A DNA stretch of 64,000 bases from Pyrus communis (GCF_963583255.1 NC_084806.1:16534317-16598316); one strand, 5' to 3'; numbered from the stretch's first letter, positions 51,076-61,633 are shown. Translations and numbers: made by a program. Notes: generated from the letters alone by a model not told the origin.

Positions 51076-52310
51076 TTTACACACAAAATTGGTTCATCAA
51101 AACAAGTTGATCCACTAGTCATATCTGATGGGCTCTCTTTAACCCCAAGATGGGTCCACCAGGGGCCCAATAACTTCTGTGGGTCCCTGGTCCACCTCAG
51201 CTCAACATCAAAATCTTGTCAAAGTGATTCTGCTTTAACTGGTTTCAGAATTCAGATAGAAATAGGTTTGAGAGAGAGACTCCTCCCATGTTGTCTTGCA
51301 CATGGATAGAGCCCCACAGTGAGCATACATACAGCCCTTGGGGTTTTCAACATTTTCCATAAAACTTTCTTTTGGTCAACATTGGCATAAATCTTGACAC
51401 ATTCTGTTTGGAATATCACAAAACAATACTCTTACACCAAACAAAAGTTTTACAACTATAATTAATGCATAACTTCAAAAGTCCTTGGTGTCCTGGTATC
51501 CTATAATTCAAGATTTTTAACTGATAGATCTTGGTCATTGCATTTTAATCGCACTTATTAATCATAAGAAAGGATTCGGATTAGCTCCTAAAAGTGCGGA
51601 TTTAGCAACCAACAGTCTTCTACCCTTCTACTAATCTCTTTCCCTCTCTTCTAAATCTTTGACTAGCATGAAAAGCTTCTTTTTTAATTCCCTGGGAAGA
51701 AAAGATAAAAAGATAAATAGAATGAAAGATTTACTCTCTTCAGGAAATGGAATGTAGCAGTAAGGGACAACCCATATGAGTCTCCATGCTGTTTATTCAG
51801 ACATGCAGATAAAGCTAGAACACCTTAAATTTCTTTACAACCACAAACAAAAAGATTCTAAACAAAGAAAAACCATTTCAATCCTATTCCTTCATTTGCA
51901 TATGCTACTTGTGGCTCCCTCTTTTTTTCCAAGCAAAGAAGCAGAGCTTGTCTGCTCAAGTTTGCAGCATTTCAAGCCTACAAAATGAATTCTACAACTG
52001 CACTTTTGTCAATCCTCACTGGGATTTTCTAAGGTTCTCATTACTCGACCCTGCTATTGAAAATACGAAACCACATGGGGAGGCCACCACCCATATCCTT
52101 TCCTAGCTCCACCTGAAAACAGCCCATTCCTTCATGTTTGATAGATGCTTCATCCTTCTTCTTGATCTTCGACTGCAACCTCGTACTTTATTAGGTCTCT
52201 GCAACCATAGAGAGACATGGCAACCATGTATGAGCCAAAGGTTCAGCCTGACTTACCATGAGCTAGTACTGAACATAAAATTAATGTGCATGCCTGTAGA
52301 TAACAAAAGC

Positions 52311-52346
<36 letters not shown>

Positions 52347-52606
52347 TTATAACTGAATCTGCGTGCGTGTATGTGTTCCAAGAGCATTTATATCATCGAA
52401 TAAAATCAGTCACCAAATTTATTCACCAAATAATGTAGGAGATTACTTATCGATTTTCACATCACAAACTCTAAATTAAACCATATTTGCATGTCAGGAA
52501 TAGTTCAAGGAACACAGGAACACAGCCTATATGAGTGGGGAAAAAGTCATTTACTCAGTTAACCAATAATCTCAGCCACTATGATCAAACAAACATACAA
52601 AAAAAG

Positions 52607-52640
<34 letters not shown>

Positions 52641-52650
52641 AAAACTAACA

Positions 52651-52698
<48 letters not shown>

Positions 52699-53648
52699 TT
52701 AATGAAAAATGACAAATAAATGTATAGTGAATAGTATCAGAAAAAGGTAAAAATGTGATTTTTCGTTAAGAGTGAATAGTACCAGAAGTATTTTGTTAAA
52801 ACTTCCAAAAAAAACTATCTTAAGTTGCATTGGCTGAGAATGTTTGAACCACATATTATTGTACTTCGATGGCGTTTGCATCCATACAAACCCGGCCCAA
52901 ATTTCAAGTCAGTTTTAACACAAATTTGAGTTCATCCTTTCTAATAGATTAGGGTAATTTATATATAAAATAACTTTTAAAGTCAATTTTTTTTCCAGTG
53001 AAATTCTTGTAGATCTTGTAGAAAATGTAGAATGGAGCGTTGATTTGCTGTATATTAAGGCTAGCCGCACTGGTTCGAGTATTACATAGGCTCTTCTTTA
53101 GAGCATCTCTACCCATTGGTGGAATGAAAAGGTAATTAAAAAGCAAGGGCAATGAAATTGTTTTTACTATTCACTCTAAACAGTAATTGCCTTTTTGCAA
53201 GGATAAGGCCGATTTCTATTTACAAACATATTTTTTATTTTTCAATGTTTTCTTCGTCTTATCCCCACATATAATTATCATTGTAGATTTTGTTTAATTT
53301 TAAATGTTCAATTTGCAAGTGTGTTGAACTTTGTAAGTTTTTTAACGTTTTTAATAATTTTTAAATTTTTTTTAGATTTGGTTTAGATTTTTTAGAGTTG
53401 GATTAATACTGCCCATTTAAATTTTCAAAATTTTATAATCTCAAGCGCCACAAAGTGCCACGTGGCGCAACCCCAATTTTTTTTTAATGTTGGAAATCTA
53501 CAGTCCTGATCAACAAACCTTTGAAAATCCAACAGTTGTTGCACCTGATTTGAGCAAGTTGGCTCTGTGTCCTTCATGTGGGGTGGGTCGCCCTATTTGC
53601 AGGTGATCCACTCGAGCACAAGCCCATGTAATAATCGACAGGGCATCC
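51076..53648. other. Intergenic region with a possible 3' end of an unidentified minus-strand transcript
   Basis: On the minus strand a splice-acceptor-like TGTTTTCAG near 52117 precedes a short open stretch ending in a stop near 52063, and an AATAAA signal lies at about 51792. No upstream exons were recognised, so this is weak. Other contents are poly-A plus (TA)n at 52604-52695, a MITE-like copy at 52690-52812, and a G-box-containing GCCACGTGGC at 53457-53466. Confidence 0.25.
52690..52812 (-). mobile_element. MITE-like repeat, family 'AACTTTAACGAAAA', copy 3
   Basis: On the minus strand it reads GGAAGTTTTAACAAAATAC, then TACTATTCACTCTTAACGAAAAATC, then a second TACTATTCAC block. It is a rearranged relative of the copies at 40172 and 41079. 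Confidence 0.5.
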
Positions 53649-54581
53649 TGTAGACATCAAAATTTCGGTGAAATGAATGTTGACCAATAATTAAAATTTC
53701 AGCGCTCACGTGTCACATAAATTTTACATGTAGCGTGTGACTCAACGAAAAATCGAAATAAATTGGAAAAGTCATCAAATAGGACACGTGTCAATACCTG
53801 GCAGAAATGATTTATTTCATCTGATTATTTAAATCCAAAAAATCAAGTTTTGGAATTCTATAAATAGGAAGCCAAGACATTCATTTGAAAAAAAAAAAAA
53901 GAGAGGAAGAAGAGAAAGGAAGAGAAAGAAAGAAAGAAGGAAATTTACATTACACCAAAACTTTGAAGCTTTGAAACTCTAAAGCTCTCAAGCAAATCTC
54001 GAAGGACCAAGAAAGCTATCTTCGTTCTTCGTCAAATCCTCCTTCAAGGTCAAGCCCCGACGACCCTTGAAGAACTTCCACCGATTCAAGATCAAGCCCC
54101 GACGGCCCTTGAAGAAAGTGTTCATCATCCGTTCATCCTAAAGATCAAGCCCCGACGGCCCTTGAAGAAAGTGTTCATCATCCGTTCATCCTAAAGATCA
54201 AGCCCCAACGGCCCTTTGGATCAACAACCTCAACAAATTCACACATCCAATCGTTCTTCAAGATTAAGCCCAAAAGCCCTTGAAGATCCGCTCATCCATC
54301 AACCTTCAAGATCAAGCCCAAAAGCCCTTGAAGAAATCCATACACCCAGTCTTCAAGATCAAGCCCAAAAGCCCTCGAAGATCCGTTCATCAACTGTTCG
54401 TCCCTAGATCAAGCCCCGACGGCCCTTTGGATCAACAGCTCATCCACAAACCTACACCATACGAAGATAGAATCAGAGGATCAAATTACAAAGAGATTGT
54501 AACCCCAAAATCATTAAACACAAAAATATATTTTGTACACGGTATTCTTGTTTCTTGTTTCAGGAATTTTTCGTGTTCACA
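53649..54581 (+). repeat. 5' LTR (933 bp) of the gene-carrying element
   Basis: Starts TGTAGACATC and ends TTCACA. It contains a TATA box (CTATAAATAG, 53858-53867). The downstream half is built of tandem copies of a phrase around AAGCCCCGACGGCCCTTGAAG and its variant CAAGCCCAAAAGCCCTTGAAG (about 54040-54430). Confidence 0.9.
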
Positions 54582-54585
54582 AACT

Positions 54586-54603
54586 TGGCACGCCCAGTGG
54601 GAC
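54586..54603 (+). promoter_or_regulatory. Primer-binding-site region
   Basis: TGGCACGCCCAGTGGGAC lies 4 bp inside the 5' LTR, the expected position for the tRNA primer site. The gypsy element at 24420-30054 has a near copy in the same place. Confidence 0.65.
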
Positions 54604-54653
54604 AATCTCTACCTCTCATCTCTGTCTCCGTTCAAGATATTCAAGCACAGTCC

Positions 54654-57370
54654 ATGGCTTCAAACAAAGAACAAGTCATGACTATCGGCACTACCTCCAT
54701 TGAAAAACAGCTGGTTCAGATGAAGGAAACAATTGCAAGGCTGATAAAGACTGCAAGGAGAAAAACTTGCAAACCGCCGGACTCATCAACCGTTTGGAGA
54801 CGCAACATGGTGTCATAGTGAAACCAAGCTCTCTTCCAACTAAGAGGACCGAAGAAGGCTTCAACCCAAATGCCTACGAACTCATGTCAAAGGCTAGGCA
54901 TGACTTTGCTTCCTCTTCAAATCTTGGAAAGAAGGTTTCAAACACCGTCAACGACAAAGATCGCGACCTCACCGAGACTCAAAGGAAGTTGAAGGAGCAT
55001 GATTATGGAGTTGACAACAACAAAGCTGGACTTGGCTTCACACCAAATGCACCCGCGAAGATTTCAAGCAAAGTAAAGAAAGCTAGCGCTCAACACATCA
55101 ACGTGAGCATTGAACAAGACCAAGAAGAGCCTAAACCCTCCCCTCAGACGACGGTCTTCGATAAGATGAGCCATTCAAGCTCCAGAACTTCAGTGCTTAA
55201 TCGCATTGGTGGTCAAGACCGAACCTCTGTCTTCAAAAGGCTTACCGCGCCGACATCCCAAAGCTCTGTTTTTGAAAGGTTGTTAAACCCTAAGAAACAA
55301 AGCAACACAACTATCTCTCCTCTGCGACGATCAGCTTCAGAAAGATTTGAAGATAATGGTAAGCCTTTTGGAAAGAGGAAGACAACACCAAAGGAAGAAA
55401 AGCTCGATGGGTTAGGAGAAAAAGACGACGCTCGAAGCTCGATTCCTTCAAGGATGAAGCGCCAAGCAATCCTAGAGGTCGACACAAAAGGACCACTGAA
55501 GGTAAGGAGGCGCATCATCGTCCACACTGGCAAATCTTCATGCCAACAAACCCAAGAGAACGGCACTGAAGAGGAGATCCAAGATGTTTTCTACATCACG
55601 GTTCAAGAAGGTAAAGAAGACGAAAGCCCGAGGAAATACTCAGAGTCCCTACTCTCCGACGCTGAGTCGAGCGGCAGTACAACCATGCAAGTCATGACCA
55701 CTGGAGCAACTTCAATCGAGGAGCAGCTAGCTCAGATGAATGAAGTAATCGCAAAGCTCACACGGACTGTGGAAGAGAAGGACTTGCAGATTGCCGCACT
55801 TGTCAACCAACTAGATGCGCTGCCCGACGTGAAAGTCGACCCAAATGTTGGCCTATTAAAGAAAGAAGACGACGAAGAAGAGGAGCCACCAGCGGAGAAA
55901 GTTGAAGAGAAGCCGAAGCTAGACCAAGCAACGGCATTCATGGGATCTCTCTCTATCCAGCAGCTACAGGAGATGATCGCAAACACTATCAAGACATAGT
56001 ACGAAGGAAGCTCGCATGACTCCGTACTGTACTCAAAGCCTTACTCCAAGAAGATTGATGCTTTGAAGATGCCAAGGGGTTATCAGCCCCCAAAATTCAT
56101 GCAGTTCGATGGAAAAGGCAACCCGAAGCAACATGTCGCCCATTTCATTGAAACTTGCAACAATGCTGGGACAGAGGGAGACTACCTCGTCAAACAGTTC
56201 GTGCGTTCGCTGAAAAGTAACGCTTTTGACTGGTACACTGACCTCGAACCTGAGTCTATCAACAGTTGGGACCAGCTAGAAAGGGAATTCCTCAACCGTT
56301 TCTACAGCACTCGTCGTACTGTAAGCATGCTAGAGCTGACCAGTACGAAACAGTGGAGAGATGAACCTGTCGTCGACTACATAAATAGATGGCGTTCATT
56401 AAGCCTGGATTGCAAAGATCGGCTTTCTGAAACCTCCGCCATTGAGATGTGCGTTCAAGGCATGCAGTGGGGACTACACTACATCCTTCAAGGCATCAAA
56501 CCACGAACATTTGAGGAGTTAGCCACCCGCGCCCATGATATGGAGTTAAGCATCACCCGTCATGGGAAGAAAGAACAGATCGCTGACTACAAGAATGACA
56601 AAGTTTTAGGGCCAAAGGTGGATAAGGCTACGTGGAAACCCACCAAGGAAGCAATGACGGTCAACACAACTCCAGTCAAAATCCATACACGAAGCAAGGC
56701 GATTCAAACCGAAGCTTTTCGTGATCAAGAGATACGTAGACGCACTTTAAAGGAGCTTGAGAAGAAGACTTATCCATTCCCCGACTCTGACGTGGTTGCC
56801 ATGTTGAAAGACTTGCTTGACAAAAAGGTGATCGACCTACCTGAGTGCAAACGGCCAGAAGATATGAACCGTACTGACAGTCCAAGGTACTGTAAATTCC
56901 ACCACTTCATTAGTCATCCGACGGAAAAGTGCTTTGTGCTAAAAGATCTCATCATGAAGTTGGCTCAGAAAGGGATCATCGAGCTAGATCTTAATGATGT
57001 GGTGAAGTCAGACTATACCACCGTCACTTCTGGCTCTTTGAACTCAAAATCTTCACCTCAACCGCTGGGGGCATGCTCCAAAACCATGTCAGTCAAGTCA
57101 AGTGAAGTTGAAGGATGGACTTATGTCACTCCAAAGAAAATGCACAAGAAACATAGGTCTCCTCCACAAGTTCACCAATCGGAAAGGGGGCAAAGCAGCT
57201 ACCGTCAACCTTCAAAGCTACATGAAAGTGTTGAGGATGATGAAGTTATGACACAAAGATCGTCCGTTGCCATCACGATGCGCGATTTCTTCCCCAAAGA
57301 CTTCTTCAATCACTCAGTCAAGACTCCTTGCTATAAAGATTGCAAGGAATGCCTCTCTAAGATCGTTTGA
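54654..57370 (+). pseudogene. gag polyprotein of the gypsy element, broken by one frameshift and one in-frame TAG
   Basis: The ATG at 54654 opens a frame that loses one base near 54753. The protein then continues in a second frame to 57370, interrupted only by TAG at 55997-55999; the parts before and after that stop are in the same frame. Contents: N-terminal coiled coil (IEKQLVQMKETIARL), a charged disordered middle, a second coiled coil of the same type near 55730-55830 (IEEQLAQMNEVIAKL), the retrotransposon gag domain (about 56095-56540: [18 protein letters not shown] ... YTDLEP ... [10 protein letters not shown]), and a [14 protein letters not shown] zinc-knuckle-like motif near 56890. 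The first coiled coil is an imperfect duplicate of the second. Gag normally packages the RNA; this copy would give a truncated product at best. Confidence 0.88.
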
Positions 57371-57374
57371 CAAA

Positions 57375-57660
57375 TTCCAAAAGCTCCTCGTTCGCACGAG
57401 CCTAAAAGGTGACAACCAAAAGCTCCTTGTCTGCACGAGCTGAAACTGCAAACAGCACCAAACGCTCCTGGTCTGCACGAGCATAAAAGGCGACATCAAA
57501 AGCTCCTTGTCTGCATGAGCTGAAACTGCAAACGGCACCAAAAGCTCCTTGTCTGCACGAGTTGAAACTGCAAACGACACCACAAGCTCCTCGTTCGCAC
57601 GAGCCTAAAAGGTGATAACCAAACGCTCCTGGCCCGCAAGAGCATAAACTGTGTACGGCA
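57375..57660 (+). repeat. Seven tandem 38-42-bp units, each with a GCTC...GAGC hairpin
   Basis: Each unit carries a version of AGCTCCTTGTCTGCACGAGC, whose ends pair (GCTC/GAGC), followed by either CTAAAAGGTGACAACC or TGAAACTGCAAACGGCACC. The two unit types alternate irregularly. The array begins directly after the gag stop. Confidence 0.85.
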
Positions 57661-57914
57661 AAATCATCACCAAAATCATCATCAAAACCATCACTCATTT
57701 GAACTACGTTATGACTTGATCTCTTCTTTGGAAGAGTACGTAGGCAACTTGAAACTTCAAAACTTCAAGTAGAGTCACATCAAAATAAATAAATAAATGT
57801 TTCATTAAAGAAAGTCAATTTTATTACAAAAGAAAAGAAAAGAAAAAAAATATATATATATATATATACATATGTTATTATGTATTAAAAAAAAAATATA
57901 TATATTCTCTATTC

Positions 57915-57945
<31 letters not shown>

Positions 57946-58363
57946 CATGTTAAAGTGGGTTTGCCTACACTTAAGACCCATGCCAACTCAAAGAAACAGA
58001 AGTTGAAGTCTACAAGAAGGAGCAACCCAAATGCCAGGCTCATCCCTTCTCAAACACACAATTGTTTTGAGCTTGCTATGCAAGGAGCTCTGCTTCTTCT
58101 CCCACCAGGCCCGGGCCCAGCTCTCAAAGCCCAAACTGCGCTTTTCCTATATGCACTGAAAAAACCTTAAGCTTTAAGCTCTTCTCTCTGATTTCTCACA
58201 ATTCAACTCGAAAAAATGGCGTTTCATCACCACCAGCAGCAGACCTCTCACTTTCAGTCGGAACAAAAATGGCCAATCCCAGTTCGCGCCACCAGTCCAC
58301 CCCACTTGCGGGTTGATCCGTTTGGTTCCCCGAGAAAATTAATAAGAAACGCTGGGCAACCGA
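57661..58363 (+). other. A/TA-rich spacer, then a leader segment before the captured genes
   Basis: 57800-57950 is A-rich with three (TA)n runs. From 57955 the sequence becomes GC-richer and resembles a transcript leader, with CTCTTCTCTCTGATTTCTC at 58171-58190 before an ATG at 58216. The short reading frame from 58216 runs in a different frame from the BES1-like domain. Its source is not recognised. Confidence 0.4.
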
Positions 58364-58665
58364 ATGATGACGTCGGGAACGAGAATGCCGACGTGGAAGG
58401 AGAGAGAGAACAACAAGAAACGGGAGCGGCGGCGCCGGGCAATCGCCGCGAAGATCTATTCCGGGCTGTGGATGTACGGAGCTCCCGAAGCACTGCGACA
58501 ACAACGAGGTCCTCAAAGCTCTTTGCAACGAAGCCGGCTGGACAGTCGAAGAAGACGGTACCACTTACCGAAAGGGATGCAAACCCGTGGATCGCATGGA
58601 CATAATGGGGGGTTCTACCTCAGCAAGTCCATGTTCATCGTACCAGCCATCCCCGTCAACGGTGC
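58364..58665 (+). pseudogene. Captured N-terminal domain of a BES1/BZR1-family transcription factor
   Basis: From the ATG at 58367 (58364 is the adjacent ATG) the frame reads [18 protein letters not shown], then [16 protein letters not shown], the DNA-binding start of BES1/BZR1 homologues (BEH2-4 type). Near 58480 about seven bases are lost, and the match resumes in another frame with [20 protein letters not shown], then [16 protein letters not shown] and [14 protein letters not shown], where it stops abruptly. From memory, host BES1/BZR1 genes have an intron near the TYRKG codons; here that site is uninterrupted, suggesting an RNA-derived copy. Family members regulate brassinosteroid-responsive genes. 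This copy lacks the rest of the protein and is frameshifted. Confidence 0.85.
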
Positions 58666-59089
58666 CGTTTCAGAGACCCCCCTCCAGATTCAAAGACATC
58701 AACAAGAACCACGTCAGATTGGATCTGAACTCCATGGTGTCAACGCTTGTCAGTGATCTGGGCTCTGTCGACATCAATCTCAAAAAGCAGCGATCTGGTC
58801 TACTCAAGAAGCACAGAGATTCACAGTATCGATTAGTGGAGCTTCAGCTTGTCGTCCGATTCCCCTGCTTCACCATGACTGGTACTCCGCCGTCTCTGTT
58901 CACCATGGTTTTCCTGTGCAGGGGGAGTTGGGTGTCTTGAGAAGTTCTCCTCGATCTCATCCTAAGTCGCCGTCTCACTACCTTCGTTGTAGCCAACTGA
59001 AAGGACCGGCGAGATTCCGGGATGTGTCGCACCTCCATCGCCAAATCCATCATCAAATTTGCTAAAACACCCAGATTTCAACTCGGTGA
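58666..59089 (+). other. Captured segment of unknown origin
   Basis: GC content and open frames resemble coding DNA (for example a frame with [20 protein letters not shown]), but I recognise no family. It lies between the BES1-like and aldo/keto reductase-like pieces, so it may be a further host transcript fragment or the leader and transit-peptide region of the reductase. Confidence 0.4.
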
Positions 59090-59974
59090 GAGCCACCCAG
59101 GCGCCGAGCCAACTCGGTCAGGTGCGGCAAGGCAACTCAGGTCAGCGGCGAGACCCACCGAGTCACGGAGAAGAACGGGAACGATTCTCTGGACATATGC
59201 CGAGTACTGAACGGAATGTGGCAGACGAGTGGTGGCTGGGACAGAATCGACCGAGACGACGCCGTCGAGGCCATGCTCCGCTACGCAGACGCTGGCCTCT
59301 CCACCTTCGACATGGCAGACCACTATGGACCGGCTGAAGATCTATATGGCATCTTTATCAATCGAGTTCGTCAGGAGCGTCCACCAGAGTACTTGGAAAA
59401 GGTCAGAGGTCTTACGAAATGGGTGCCACCGCCTGTTAAGATGACAAGTAGTTTTGTAAGGGACAGTGTTAATGTTTCACGAAAGAGAATGGACGTGGCT
59501 TCCTTGGACATGCTTCAGTTTCATTGGTGGGATTATGCAAATACTGGTTACCTTGATGCACTAAAACACCTTACAGATTTGAAAGAAGGTAAAATTAAGA
59601 CAGTCGCCTTGACAAATTTCGATACAGAGAGGCTACAGATAATCCTAGAAAATGAGATTCCTGTTGTAAGCAATCAGGTCCAGCATTCCATTGTTGATAT
59701 GCGTTCTCAACAGAAAATGGCAGAGCTTTGTCAGCTCACAGGAGTCAAACTTATAACGTATGGGACAGTAATGGGCGGTCTATTATCTGAAAAGTTCCTC
59801 GATACCAACTTGAACATTCCTTTTGCCGGGCCTCCATTAAACACTCCCTCCCTCCAAAAGTACAAACGAATGGTTGATGCCTGGGGAGGTTGGAGTCTTT
59901 TCCAAGCTCTTCTTCAGACACTTAAAGGCATTGCTACTAAACACGGAGTCTCCATAGCTACACGTTGCAGATGA
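59090..59974 (+). pseudogene. Captured, C-terminally truncated aldo/keto reductase (chloroplast type)
   Basis: An uninterrupted frame contains DSLDICRVLNGMWQTSGGW (about 59182-59238), FDMADHYGPAEDLYG with the catalytic Tyr, VRGLTKWVPPP around the Lys region, LDMLQFHWW with the active-site His, and VALTNFD. This is the plant NAD(P)-linked oxidoreductase type of aldo/keto reductase. The frame breaks at VSIATRCR (59974), where VSIPTVAVKYIL would be expected, so roughly the last 80-100 residues with the cofactor phosphate site are missing. No introns interrupt about 800 bp. The match begins with a probable transit-peptide end upstream. Because the long frame is intact, transcription from the LTR could give a truncated protein, but it is unlikely to be an active enzyme. 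Confidence 0.85.
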
Positions 59975-60560
59975 GAGAGATTCTCTTCTTCGAAGATTTG
60001 CAGGGGATTTTAAGCAGGGTGCAGAAGGAGATGCAAGCTTCGTTCGTCTGGCTATTTCAACAGGTTTTCTCTCGGACTAAAGGCTCCGACTTTGGGAGTT
60101 GCAAAGGAAGCTGGGCGTGGCTTGGGAGTCCGAGAGGTCACTCCTCCTTCGATCATCGACCTCCTCACGGCTGTGCTCCATCTTCAGCTCTCCAAACTCC
60201 ATAGCCGCAGCAACAACATCCACTAACTACCTCAAGCTCCTCACTCTGGCCACCGTGGTCAAAATCGGCGAAGAACTTCAGTGACCGCTGTCAAACGACT
60301 AGCCGATCGCGAAGCTCGACGCTTCGCACTACTTCAAGATCTGGCTGCTTCTGCACCTCCGCCATGGCTGCTGCCTTTGAATGTGATCAACAAAATCAAA
60401 GTTTGTCAACTCACACCCAAAGATCTCATCCGTCTTCTTGCCTCTGCTGCTGCCTTTGAATGTGATTAACAAAATCAAAGTTTGTCAACTCACATCCAAA
60501 GATCTCCTCCGTCTTCTCTCGGACTCGGCCTGGGTTTTCACCCACAAACTCAGCCTTGCA
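59975..60560 (+). other. Further captured segments, one resembling a plant TPR-type protein
   Basis: Directly after the reductase break the frame reads FFEDLQGILSRVQKEMQASF then VWLFQQVF, which I weakly associate with a plant tetratricopeptide-type protein. It breaks at about 60077, and a GC-rich segment with a frame GVAKEAGRGLGVREVTPPS follows; I do not recognise it. Two tandem copies of a phrase around GCTGCCTTTGAATGTGAT (60370 and 60447, about 78-bp period) close the block. Confidence 0.45.
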
Positions 60561-60599
60561 GATCACCATATAAAGAAAAAAAAAATGATGGAATCTGAA

Positions 60600-60614
60600 T
60601 GGACAGCACCATCC

Positions 60615-60667
<53 letters not shown>

Positions 60668-60960
60668 TAATAAAAACAATGATGGTGCTTCTGGAACCAT
60701 GTGCAAAAAGAAATATATATATATATATATATATATAATAAAAAGAAAGAAAAAAACAATGATGGTGCTTCTGGCACCATCTGAAATATATATATATATA
60801 TATATAAATGAATGGTGGATCAGTGCCACCGAAAGCAAAGAAAAGTAAAAAAAAAATATAATAATAATAAAATAAAATAAAAAGGAATGATGATGGACGG
60901 TGATGTATATGTTTTATTTATATTTAGCACAATACACTGAATAAAATAAAGCATGTCCAT
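60600..60960 (+). repeat. A-run / (TA)n / ACAATGATGGTGCTTCTGG tandem modules
   Basis: A run of about 28 A and an (AT)n run are followed by ACAATGATGGTGCTTCTGG (60677), another A-rich and (TA)n stretch, the same phrase again (60755), and a diverged third copy. The short frames here follow from the simple repeats. Confidence 0.8.
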
Positions 60961-61051
60961 TGATCTCCGAGAAATTACAAGTGTGTACAAAAAAAAAAAA
61001 AAAAAAAAAAAAAAATGGAGCTTTCACAAAGGTTGTTCACGTGAAGCCCCA

Positions 61052-61633
61052 TTACTTGGGAAAAACTACAGAAGCGGGAGGCATCAAAGAAGAGGCCTCA
61101 ATACTTGGTGGAACGCTAGATGAGCCAGGAAAAATATGCCTCTGGAAGAAAGCCGCAAGCCTTTGACGGTCACTTTGCGTTCGACCATTGGATTCTTGCA
61201 GCTCATCAAGCTTCCTCTTCATGCCCGACGAATAGTTATTTGCAAGCACATGCAAACTTCTATTCTCGTACTTAAGCAGTTTGATCTCTTGCTTAAGACT
61301 TTCCACCTCCGCCATCAAGGATTCAACTTGGCGGGAGCGAACAAGTAGGCGTTGGCCCATGTTGGACACAGAGCCTGCACACTGAACACTGAGAGCGAGG
61401 GACTCTTGAACGGCCAACTCATCAGACCGTCCTGAAAGCAGCCGACTATCTTCAGGAGTGAGGAGGTTCCTAGCTACTATCGTAGCTGTTGTTGCGTCCT
61501 TCATCACAGAGTCTTCACCTGTAAGAGGACCGTTAGAAGATAAAAAAGAAGGGCGCCATACATTACCTTGACGGGGCACAACCGGATCGCTGCTGAGACT
61601 CAAATCTAAGCAAAGGTTCGATGAGTTAGTCAT
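61052..61633 (-). CDS. Antisense coiled-coil ORF of the Tat-like element (193 aa)
   Basis: An intact minus-strand frame of 193 residues lies opposite to gag between the captured block and the 3' LTR. It starts MTNSSNLCLDLSLSSDP. The middle (about 100-150) is a strong coiled coil (VESLMAEVESLKQEIKLLKYE), followed by NYSSGMKRKLDELQESNG and a short tail. Tat-lineage elements often carry such an antisense ORF before the 3' LTR; its function is unknown. It would need a promoter firing leftwards, perhaps in the 3' LTR region. It is the only undamaged long ORF of the element. Composition is less AT-rich than the flanks. Confidence 0.7.
   Translation of the reverse strand: MTNSSNLCLDLSLSSDPVVPRQGNVWRPSFLSSNGPLTGEDSVMKDATTATIVARNLLTPEDSRLLSGRSDELAVQESLALSVQCAGSVSNMGQRLLVRSRQVESLMAEVESLKQEIKLLKYENRSLHVLANNYSSGMKRKLDELQESNGRTQSDRQRLAAFFQRHIFPGSSSVPPSIEASSLMPPASVVFPK

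Noticed and set aside
54040..54430. CRISPR-like repeat pattern of CCCGACGGCCCTTGAAG with spacers
   Set aside because: It lies in a plant LTR, spacers are themselves repeated and variable in length; these are LTR tandem modules.
60550..60848. ORFs with Ile-Tyr and poly-Phe or poly-Lys runs
   Set aside because: Encoded by (TA)n and A-runs, not proteins.
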